The notes under the pieces were generated by a model that was not told the origin of the DNA, did no database searches, and was given only the letters and a program-made list of their open reading frames with translations. DNA of 56,211 nucleotides, taken from NCBI GenBank assembly GCA_900757235.1, contig CAAENB010000024.1, positions 1 to 56,211 of the forward strand. Direction: 5' to 3'. Origin of the DNA: an uncultured Collinsella sp. Lineage in GTDB: Bacteria > Actinomycetota > Coriobacteriia > Coriobacteriales > Coriobacteriaceae. Below, one piece after another: positions 49,463 through 56,211 of the stretch. The position numbers and the translations under genes were made by a program. How positions within the stretch are numbered: position 1 is the stretch's first letter; each line of letters starts with the position of its first letter.

Positions 49463-50702
49463 TCCCGTCACCAAGCCCCAGAGATCCAGATGCAGCATCG
49501 TCTCCGAAGGTGATTTCAGGCCCGATAAAGTCAGCGAATTCCGAGAAATACAGCGGACGCTTGGGCTTCGGATCCCTTTCGCTTGGATATACGAAATAGG
49601 CGTTCGCGCCACCTGCTCTGTCGTAGAAATCCCGTGTGGGGGAACCAATATCGGTCTCTGCTGGGTTGCCGACGAAGGCGAGAAGAGTGAAGTCAGGCCT
49701 CGCAAGAGCCTGCCTGATTAGGTTCGATATATGCGAGTCTGCAAAGCTGAATCCGCACGTCAGAAGAACGGTGTTGGGAACGGCGAGGATGTTTACGAAC
49801 TCGCGAAACATATCGCTATAAGGAGTGCCTTGCGTTAGGGCATATTTGGAAGTCATCGGGGCAATAAGCTGTTTGTCGCCTTGGTATTCGTCGGCGATGT
49901 CGGGAAACTTTGGGGCCCTTACGACGTTACCGTCATAGACCCTCCAGTTGATGGAGCCGTGCATCTTGTAAAGGCGGAAGAAGGGGTTCACCGGTTCGTA
50001 GTGGTCTCTGAACCTCTCATCGAGGTCAATCGGCCTGCGATGGTATTCCCGCGGGCTGAATGTGGGCATCAGCGCGTTCGAGAACCCGTCGACATAGGCG
50101 TAGTCGCTCGATTCAAGGGCCATCTCATGGAATAGGTCGTAGTTCGTGGTGAAGAGGTTGACAACATCGAAGGCAGCCTGCCCTCCGCGCGCAAGAATCT
50201 GGCGGGATATACCAAGTCCCTGAACGAATCTGCGGTAGCTATCGAGGACGTCTGAGTGTTCTGTGTTGTATTTTATATCGACGGACTCGAGAAAGGCCTT
50301 GCGAACTGCATCGGAAACCCTCTTGTCTTCATCGGCGCTATCTAGAGAGCCCTCGATGCGCTGACTCAGCCACGAAAGGAGGTTCTCGATGTTCGAGTAC
50401 TTCGCAGGGTCTTCGTTATCTCGACGTGCAATTTTGGTTATTCGACTTTCCAGAAGGGTAGATAGCTCGGGATCTTTGAGCTTGAGGTCCGCTCGCATGT
50501 TCCTGAAGGTTTCACCCATCAGGGGAATAGCCGGAGTAGATGCGCCTGAGCCGATAAGCGTGGCCAGGTTGATCGACCTGGAAAGAATGCCTTGGACAAA
50601 ATGTCGGGCTTCCGAGGCGTTTACCTCACGCCTTGTTGCACCCCTCTGCAAGATAAAAAGGGATGTGGGGGGATTCCTCCTGCACATCGGAGGGTGCGTC
50701 AT
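49455..50702 (-). CDS. SIR2-like NADase of a SIR2-HerA defence system, N-terminus frameshifted
   Basis: A ~415-residue SIR2-fold effector: ATLIGSGASTP (NAD-binding GAGxS), LFTTNYDLF (Asn/Asp motif), YKMHGSINW (catalytic His) and LLTCGFSFADSHI. All residues needed for NADase activity are present. The N-terminus is odd: the best start (ATG at 50730, GGAG six bases upstream) opens another frame, reading MSDNAMNIPDDAPSDVQ and on to LAEGCNKA before a TGA, while homologous-looking sequence resumes one base over as REVNASEARHFVQG. One extra base (near the AAGGCG just before the TGA) would explain this. Either the gene starts at 50702 with no RBS, or it is frameshifted/recoded. Confidence 0.82.
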   Translation of the reverse strand: MTHPPMCRRNPPTSLFILQRGATRREVNASEARHFVQGILSRSINLATLIGSGASTPAIPLMGETFRNMRADLKLKDPELSTLLESRITKIARRDNEDPAKYSNIENLLSWLSQRIEGSLDSADEDKRVSDAVRKAFLESVDIKYNTEHSDVLDSYRRFVQGLGISRQILARGGQAAFDVVNLFTTNYDLFHEMALESSDYAYVDGFSNALMPTFSPREYHRRPIDLDERFRDHYEPVNPFFRLYKMHGSINWRVYDGNVVRAPKFPDIADEYQGDKQLIAPMTSKYALTQGTPYSDMFREFVNILAVPNTVLLTCGFSFADSHISNLIRQALARPDFTLLAFVGNPAETDIGSPTRDFYDRAGGANAYFVYPSERDPKPKRPLYFSEFADFIGPEITFGDDAASGSLGLGDGNE

Positions 50703-50740
50703 CCGGTATATTCATCGCGTTGTCAGACATGGTGTGCTCC

Positions 50741-50983
50741 CTATAAACTCAAAAACCTCTGCTCGAACGCGCCCGGGAACTGGAACATTCGCTCCTTGCC
50801 CCAGATACTCACCCACGTCATCACCACGCCGTCGTTGCAGACGTACTTGGTGTCCGCTGACGGCTCGATCCACTTACTCATGTCGTCTTCCGTCGCGTCG
50901 GGGTCATCGTCGTTGCGACCCTTGTACCCGCGCTCTGCAACTGCGTAACGTTCGAGGGACGGGAATCTTCTGCGATCGCCTAA
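50741..50983 (-). pseudogene. Small open frame upstream of SIR2, C-terminal remnant or short gene
   Basis: An 80-codon frame with no good start reads DRRRFPSLERYAVAERGYKG, then NDDDPDATEDDMSKWIEPSA, then a Trp-containing tail WVSIWGKERMFQFPGAFEQR. It ends ten bases before the SIR2 RBS/start at 50730. A Met at 50881 would give 46 residues. I recognise no family. The acidic and aromatic composition looks like real coding sequence, so this is either the decayed 3' end of a former neighbour or a small operon-leading gene. Confidence 0.4.
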
Positions 50984-51037
50984 CTATTCCGTCGCCGTGT
51001 ATCATGTCCCTGTAAGCGGACTCGATAGGATTCATCC

Positions 51038-51454
51038 GTGCACGCCAGCGATGCCCTCATACAGACGGTCGCGACCGTCTGGGTTCCCATAACCCACATC
51101 GGGCCGGCCCTGGGCAAGGTCCCCAACTACATCAACAACTTGATCTCGCGCGGGCCGACTCCGCGCTGCGACACCATGGCCGCCATGCTCGGCGTCCGTG
51201 GCTACGCTCTCTGCGTGATCCTGCGCGAAGATGTCCCCGAGACGGTACTGTTTATTGATTATGGATTATCGTCATCGGGTACAATCGAAGAGCCTTTATA
51301 CAAACAGGAAGGGTATCTATGCAGCTTTCTGAGCAGCTTCTTCATACGACGATACGAATTGAAGCATCGCTTCCCTCAGGAGAGTGCTCGGTTGGAACTG
51401 GTTTCTTTTTCAAATTCTGCGATGACGGCAAGACATTTGTTCCTGCCGTCGTGA
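51038..51454 (+). CDS. Small helix-turn-helix-like regulator with abnormal C-terminus
   Basis: GTG start with TAGGA upstream. The first ~80 residues contain ITHIGPALGKVPNYINNLIS and CDTMAAMLGVRGYALCVI, an XRE-like helix-turn-helix pattern. From about residue 80 the sequence runs into the promoter and the first 136 bases of the protease gene, which strongly suggests that the native stop was lost and that the C-terminal third is read-through. May regulate the defence genes around it. Confidence 0.55.
   Translation: MHASDALIQTVATVWVPITHIGPALGKVPNYINNLISRGPTPRCDTMAAMLGVRGYALCVILREDVPETVLFIDYGLSSSGTIEEPLYKQEGYLCSFLSSFFIRRYELKHRFPQESARLELVSFSNSAMTARHLFLPS
51255..51285 (+). promoter_or_regulatory. 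Weak promoter for the trypsin-like protease
   Basis: TTGATT, 19-base spacer, TACAAT, with the ATG 34 bases further on. Confidence 0.35.
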
Positions 51455-52134
51455 CCAACAAACATGTGGTCAAGGGCGGATATGAATACCGGGTCATCTT
51501 CTCGCGAGCCGACGAGAACGGCAACTTGCTCAATATAAACGAGCGGCTGACCATGCGTGGCTCGGATAGCGATTGGATTTCGCATCCAGACGAGAACGTG
51601 GACTTGTGTGTACTGCCTATTGGCCCTGCTCTCAACGGTTTTATCCAGGCGGGTAAGCATCTGCTCACTATACCGCTCAGTCTGGAGCTGCTTCCGACGA
51701 AGACGCTGATTAAAGACATGGGCTGCATGGAAGAAGTGACCATGATCGGGTACCCCAACGGCATCTGGGACGAGGCCAACAACTTGCCAATCGTGCGCAG
51801 GGGAATCACGGCGACTCCCTACAGATACGATTATCGGGGCGAGAAGGAATTCTTAGTGGACATGGCTTGCTACCCGGGTTCAAGCGGTTCCCCTGTCTTC
51901 CTGTACAACGAGGGAACCTATCTCGAGAATGGCGCGGTCGTCGTGGGAAGCAGACTCTATCTGTTGGGCATTCTACGCGCTGTTCCCATTAGAAACGTTC
52001 TCGGTGATATCACCGTATCTACGATTGCTCACGTAAACGTTCAAGACATGTTGAACTTGGGCATCGTCATCAAGTCCGAACGCCTGAAAGACTTCGACCC
52101 AATCTTGAGAGAGCGCTTGAGTGTTCCAGAATAA
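51319..52134 (+). CDS. Trypsin-like serine protease, cytoplasmic
   Basis: A 271-residue chymotrypsin-fold protease with no signal peptide. The triad is visible: His in VVTNKHVVKGG (residue ~49), Asp in DENVDLCVLP (~94) and Ser in CYPGSSGSPVF (~190). AGGAAGGG precedes the ATG. Stand-alone trypsin-like proteases of this size are frequent in defence islands, where they act as effectors activated by a sensor partner, but no such partner is encoded beside it; the SIR2-HerA operon is divergent. Codon use is AT-richer than housekeeping genes here. Confidence 0.82.
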   Translation: MQLSEQLLHTTIRIEASLPSGECSVGTGFFFKFCDDGKTFVPAVVTNKHVVKGGYEYRVIFSRADENGNLLNINERLTMRGSDSDWISHPDENVDLCVLPIGPALNGFIQAGKHLLTIPLSLELLPTKTLIKDMGCMEEVTMIGYPNGIWDEANNLPIVRRGITATPYRYDYRGEKEFLVDMACYPGSSGSPVFLYNEGTYLENGAVVVGSRLYLLGILRAVPIRNVLGDITVSTIAHVNVQDMLNLGIVIKSERLKDFDPILRERLSVPE

Positions 52135-52439
52135 TATTTAGGTCGCCCGCCGCACGTGGCGTTGGCGCACCCGAGCGCTGCGGGCCTCGGTAGTCCGCGC
52201 CGAGTGCCGTCACCCGGCCTGTAGTGACCCTCACGTCATCGGTATGCCCGCGCCCCGGCCCTTCGCACACGGGTATGTCAGCGCCGCGGCCGGCGGGCGG
52301 CCAGCTGCCGGCCCGTTCGAAGCCCTACCTGAGTAGCTCGTTTGACCTGTATCGTTTTTTTCGGACACGCAGGCTGGAAGGACCGCGACACCGCGGTGCC
52401 TTAGACTGCATGTGGGCTGATAAACGAAAGGATTGCCGA
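52135..52439. other. GC-rich intergenic, left flank of IS3 element
   Basis: Composition jumps from AT-rich to GC-rich just after the protease stop. No gene is supported. It should contain the left inverted repeat of the IS; TCGTTTTTTTCGGACACGCAGG near 52348 is a candidate edge, not confirmed. Confidence 0.35.
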
Positions 52440-53679
52440 ATGGTCGCCAATCAGAAGAAGTACACCGACGGGATCAGGCGGGAGACCGCCGACTACGTCA
52501 TCTCGACAGGGTGCCCATAGCCCAGGCCTGCGACGAGCTCGGGCTCAACGCCAAGACGGTTAACGACTGGGCGCTCAAGCGCCGGCGCGAGCTCTCCGGC
52601 GAGCCCGACCCGAGAGCCGAGGACCGCGAGCTGCGCGAGGCCAAGAAGCGAATATGCGAGCTCAAGATGGAGAATGCGTTCCTAAAAAAGCCGCTGCCTT
52701 CTTCGCCAAAGAGAAGCACTCTAGCCAAGTGCGGGCTCGTGTTGCCGGAGAAAGGTAGCTTCGCGCTGACCATGATGGCCGGGGTGCTGGGGGGGGTGAG
52801 AAGGTCGGGCTACTGGAGCTGGGCATCGAACGGCTGCCCTGAGGACGACTGGTCCGAGGTCCACGACGCCGTGCGGCGCGTGTGGCTCGATCCGACAGGC
52901 GCTTCGAGGCCCGCTTCATGAGGTGCTTCCTGTCCGACGTGCCTCGGGGCACGACCCTCTACTGCGCCAGCAAGGGCCGGTACGGCTCGCGCTAGATGAA
53001 CGCGTCGCTCGATGGGTTGGCGTCGCCGCCACCCGCCGCCGTCAGCCGTCGCCGGGCCTTCCACATCATGAGGGGGAACGGCCTGGTCAGCGCATACGGC
53101 AGGAAGAGGTTCAAGGTGCACCCCGGGGCGGTCAACGAGGCCGACGTGCCCAACGTCGTCGCGCGCGGCTTCGGCGGCAGGGCGCCGCGCACCCATATAT
53201 GCAGCGACCTGACCTACGTGCGCGTCGGGGCCTCGTGGAACTACGTCTGCCTGCTCGTCGACCCCTGCAACAGGGAGATCGTCGGCCACTCCGCCGGGCC
53301 CAGGAAGGACGCCCGGCTGGTCAAGTCGGCGTTCGCGACGCCCTCCATCCCGATCCCGGACATCGAGGTGTTCCGCACGGGCCGCGGCAGCGAGTTCGAC
53401 AACGCCGAGATCGACCTGATGCTCGAGGCCTTCGGCATTGAGAGGTCGCTGTCGGCCAAGGGCTGCCCCTACGACAACGCCGTCGACGAGTCGACCAACA
53501 GGATACTGAAGGCCGGGCTCGTCCACCGCGAGACGTTCGGCACGACGCGCGAGCTCCGGGCCAAGCTCTCGGACTACGTGCACCGGTGCAACAACTTCAG
53601 GATCCACTCGACGCTGGGCTACATGTCGCCGGTCGAGTTCCGGAAGGCGGGGCTGTCCCTCCCGGAATCGTCCAAATAG
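52440..53679 (+). mobile_element. IS3-family insertion sequence, inactive
   Basis: orfA starts at ATG 52440 (VANQKKYTDGIRRETADYVI) and is cut by a TAG after 23 codons; the helix-turn-helix and coiled coil continue in another frame (IAQACDELGLNAKTVNDWAL, ELREAKKRICELKMENAFLKK). orfB is broken again near 52920 and 52995, then continues as a 227-codon integrase core: CSDLTYVRVG (first Asp), FRTGRGSEFDN (normally H-x-D-RGSEFDN, so the second catalytic Asp is Gly), YDNAVDESTN (Glu). At least three lesions plus a lost DDE residue make it dead. Confidence 0.85.
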
Positions 53680-53711
53680 GTGTTGCCAATCCAACCGCCT
53701 CTTTGATTATC

Positions 53712-53735
53712 AGCCGGGGCTATCTCGGCTTTTTT
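53712..53735 (+). terminator. Terminator-like hairpin after the IS
   Basis: AGCCG - loop - CGGCT TTTTTG; nested within a larger CAACCGCC/GGCGGTTG inverted repeat (about 53693-53755). Confidence 0.45.
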
Positions 53736-53739
53736 GATT

Positions 53740-54406
53740 GGGGCGGTTGTTATGTTGCTGAATCTTTAAGGGACGAAGATTGTTTTTCAAAGGCCCACGA
53801 TGTGCATCTGGTCACTCATATCTTTTCGAGACAGAACGATAAGAAGCTATATGATTCTCTTGTTTAAAGATGGTGAGTTCGATGATTCCCAGATTCCAAG
53901 AACTATTAGGTCTCTCCTAGATCCCTCTCTTCTTGCCCATTAGAAGATTCAAAGACGCGCGCGAGCGTTGCTTACTGGCGTTTGATTCATGAAGACCACG
54001 CTCTACTTTTCTTGAATGCGTTAGCCAGGCCACTCTTTCGATGAAGCCCCAGACGCCTCTGATACAAGCGAAACATTGGGGCATTTTGCTGTATTTCGCG
54101 GCTGCGTACACGCTTTCGTCGTCCGCCACGTGCTTAAACGAATTGCGTGCTTCAGTGGATTTTCGTGTCACTGGCGCTTGTGCTGTTTGGGGCGCCGCTA
54201 ATTGCTTCAAAAACTAGAGCTAACACTGTGTCTATAGAAGGACTGAAAAACAAAAGTTTGCTGAGAACGTAACCTGCTTTTTATAAGAGCAGATTTCCGT
54301 CTGCCTTTATAACAATTCCCGCGCTTCGAATAACTGGACTTCCGATGCAGAAGGGATTGTAAGATAATCTTCTCTTAGTAACATCATTTGTGACGGGGGA
54401 TTCGAT
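53740..54406. other. Gene debris upstream of the amidase
   Basis: About 670 bases with no intact gene. Plus-strand coding-like scraps in different frames include LFKDGEFDDSQIPRTIRSLL, TRASVAYWRLIHEDHALLF and YAAAYTLSSSATCLNELR-like text between 53860 and 54215, each closed by stops. They read like the remains of one or two genes. The amidase promoter lies in the AT-rich last 150 bases. Confidence 0.4.
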
Positions 54407-56211
54407 ATGAAAAAGGCATTGCGTGCCTCAACAGCTTTTTCTCTTGCTGGTCTTTTGACCATTTCATCCTTTATGGGCCCTGTGACTGCCGCCTACGCTG
54501 TGAGCAACGTCCCGTCTGCGGACGCTGCCGTGGACGCTGCGACTGCAGACAATGATGGCGTGGCCTCGCGTGATGCGGGCTCTGTCGATGTTGGCGCTGC
54601 AGATGACTCATCGTCGGCAACGAACGTTGACGAATCGGCTGATGAGGATTTTGGCGTTGATGTATCTGAGAACTATCAGCAGGCTGAACCGGTCGATTCT
54701 TCTTTCCAATATGTATATCTTGCCTCCCCGAGCCTTCCCAGCGGGACTGATCAGGTCGTTGCCTTTGCTACTCCCGATGACGACGATAGCCTTTCCTCCG
54801 CAACTCTCAACTATGTAAGTGCCAATGGGATTCAGGGGACTATTGAAGCATCTGGAACGGCTGACAATTCTGCTGCCTTTGTATTTGGCTCGACGTTGAA
54901 ATCCAATACTTACTTTCTGACTTCGATAACCTATGTTTTGCGGGCCGATGACTCTGAGCATGAGTTGGATCTTTCCGACAGGGATTATTCGTTTACGGTC
55001 GTTGATAGCTCCGTGAGCTCCGAGGGCACTTCTGTTTACTATGCAGACGGTGATGGCAATGCCGTTGAGGCTCAATCAATCCAGCAGGCGTTGGAATGCG
55101 CTGATTCGCCTGATGGAGTATCTACCTATGCTGAGCGCTCCGCGCGTAATGTGGGGGTTATTGCACTTGACGCCGGACATGGCGGGGTGGATTCTGGCGC
55201 TCAGGGTAATGGCAAGAGTGAAGCCGACCTTACCTGGAAGATCATGACAGCCTGCAAAAATAAACTTGAAGCTTACGGCTTTAAGATCGTTCTTGCGCGC
55301 GAGCAGTCTGGCTACTATCCCAGCAATGATTATCTTTATCGCGTACAGCGCTGCATTGATCAGGGCGCGCAGGCCTTTGTTAGCTTTCACATCAACTCTG
55401 GGTCTTCTGGAGCTCACGGCGCAGAAGTTTATGCTCCTACTGCAAATGGCACCGACTACACGCAGGTCTCTGTTGAGCTTGCCAACAAGGTCATGAACAA
55501 CCTTGCTGCTATGGGACTAACATACCGCGGCGTATTTCAAATGGAGGTAGGCGACGAGTTCGCCGTTATCCGCTGCGCTCGCGAGCAGGGAATTCCAGGT
55601 ATTCTTATCGAACATGGCTTTATCTCGAATTACGGTGATGTGGTCAACTATTTCTCGGACGATGGTTGCCGCCGTCTTGGCGAGGCTGACGCTGCCGCAA
55701 TCATCGCGCAGTTCCCGCATCCCTACTCCGTCAATGGAATTTCCTTCTCGGAAGAACTGGGACATGCGGGGTCAACGGTAAAAATCGGTGTAAATGTTAG
55801 CGGCAAGACTGATGGCCTTAGATATAAGTTTGTTTGGCATAGGGCTGGGTCTGATTGGAGTGATTCCAATTGGGGTGTAATCGGTCAAGACTTAACTTCG
55901 CCGTCGATTTCTTGGACCCTGCCCCAGGCTGGTGAATATGAGATCTATGCTGATGTCATTGACTCCAATGGGTATGTGACTAGCACTTCTAAATACAAAG
56001 TTGTTAATTGGTCTCTTGAGTCGCTCGAAGTCTCGGGCGACGCCCGCTGCGGCAAGCCGGTCAAGCTGCAGGCCAAGGTGTCCGGCGACGCCTCCGGCCT
56101 CAAGTACAAGTACGTCTGGGAGAAGGGCGGCTGGGCCAAGTGGGGCGTCGCCCAGCAGCCCTCCGCTTCCTCCTCCTGCGAGTGGACCCCGACCGAGCCG
56201 GGCGAGTACAC
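54407..56211 (+). CDS. Secreted N-acetylmuramoyl-L-alanine amidase with C-terminal repeats, 3' end outside window
   Basis: Cleaves the peptide stem from peptidoglycan. GGGGGA six bases before the ATG fixes the start. Signal peptide (MKKALRAS, hydrophobic core, cut near AAYA, residues 1-31), an acidic linker and a ~150-residue beta-rich region, then an Amidase_3 domain from about residue 250: IALDAGHGGVDSGA (Zn His), GKSEADLTW (Zn Glu), AFVSFHINS (second His) and LIEHGFISN (catalytic Glu). From about 460 there are repeats of the type KYKFVWH..WG..PGEYEIY, likely wall-binding or adhesive. The last visible ~190 bases are much more GC-rich than the rest of the gene. Confidence 0.88.
   Translation, partial: MKKALRASTAFSLAGLLTISSFMGPVTAAYAVSNVPSADAAVDAATADNDGVASRDAGSVDVGAADDSSSATNVDESADEDFGVDVSENYQQAEPVDSSFQYVYLASPSLPSGTDQVVAFATPDDDDSLSSATLNYVSANGIQGTIEASGTADNSAAFVFGSTLKSNTYFLTSITYVLRADDSEHELDLSDRDYSFTVVDSSVSSEGTSVYYADGDGNAVEAQSIQQALECADSPDGVSTYAERSARNVGVIALDAGHGGVDSGAQGNGKSEADLTWKIMTACKNKLEAYGFKIVLAREQSGYYPSNDYLYRVQRCIDQGAQAFVSFHINSGSSGAHGAEVYAPTANGTDYTQVSVELANKVMNNLAAMGLTYRGVFQMEVGDEFAVIRCAREQGIPGILIEHGFISNYGDVVNYFSDDGCRRLGEADAAAIIAQFPHPYSVNGISFSEELGHAGSTVKIGVNVSGKTDGLRYKFVWHRAGSDWSDSNWGVIGQDLTSPSISWTLPQAGEYEIYADVIDSNGYVTSTSKYKVVNWSLESLEVSGDARCGKPVKLQAKVSGDASGLKYKYVWEKGGWAKWGVAQQPSASSSCEWTPTEPGEY

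Noticed and set aside
53917..54210. 97-codon minus-strand open frame upstream of the amidase
   Set aside because: No RBS or motif; the plus strand shows coding-like scraps in the same place, so the minus frame is likely a shadow of a decayed gene.
1..56211. CRISPR array or rRNA
   Set aside because: No regularly spaced direct repeats and no rRNA-like sequence seen anywhere in the window.

Overview
The window looks like chromosome from a high-GC, low-genome-size gut actinobacterium of the Coriobacteriia, most likely Collinsella or a close relative. This rests on the GC-rich codon use, a Rho factor with a very long Ala/Lys/Arg-rich N-terminal extension, a CarD regulator, a SufCBDSU operon with a divergent Rrf2 regulator, and the paired GGGtGRT / IscU-like genes. 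The genus is inference; no search was run.

Layout. 1-10.5 kb is housekeeping: the 3' part of nicotinate phosphoribosyltransferase, proB and proA (separated by a prolyl-aminopeptidase-like hydrolase on the other strand), an HD-domain protein, a RAYT-type (REP-associated) Y1 transposase, carD and argS. 10.5-18.4 kb holds rho, a membrane-anchored unknown protein, a VanZ protein, a ROK sugar kinase, an aminotransferase and tRNA-His/tRNA-Lys. 18.4-24.4 kb has a probable att-site scar next to tRNA-Lys, a DinD-like gene, a flavoprotein, the GGGtGRT/IscU-like pair and a second RAYT. 24.5-31.1 kb is the suf operon (sufC-B-D-S-U, minus strand), its divergent iscR-like regulator, and a MNT/HEPN pair directly behind the regulator. 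31.2-35 kb holds a sortase-type surface protein and a degenerate AAA-ATPase-like protein. 35-43.4 kb is a cell-surface glycosyltransferase cluster (six GT2 genes, five of them co-directional).

43.4-56.2 kb is an accessory, defence-rich region. A 3.5 kb cassette (truncated ATPase, AbiEi/truncated AbiEii, RhuM-Fic, and a 19-residue hydrophobic peptide) lies between the 3' end of the last glycosyltransferase and a decayed second copy of that same 3' end. Beyond it come a SIR2-HerA anti-phage operon whose SIR2 start appears frameshifted, a small regulator with an HTH-like segment, a lone trypsin-like protease, a dead IS3 element, gene debris, and the start of a secreted N-acetylmuramoyl-L-alanine amidase with C-terminal repeats that runs off the window.

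A theme across the first 30 kb is a family of short palindromes built on GGGACA / AACCTG. Three copies begin exactly inside a TAA stop codon (proA, the HD gene, carD), others flank the suf/iscR locus, and two RAYT transposases sit nearby. The strongest candidates for something undescribed are this stop-codon-embedded repeat family, the small hydrophobic peptide whose ribosome-binding site is locked in a hairpin, and the composite defence cassette bounded by duplicated glycosyltransferase ends.
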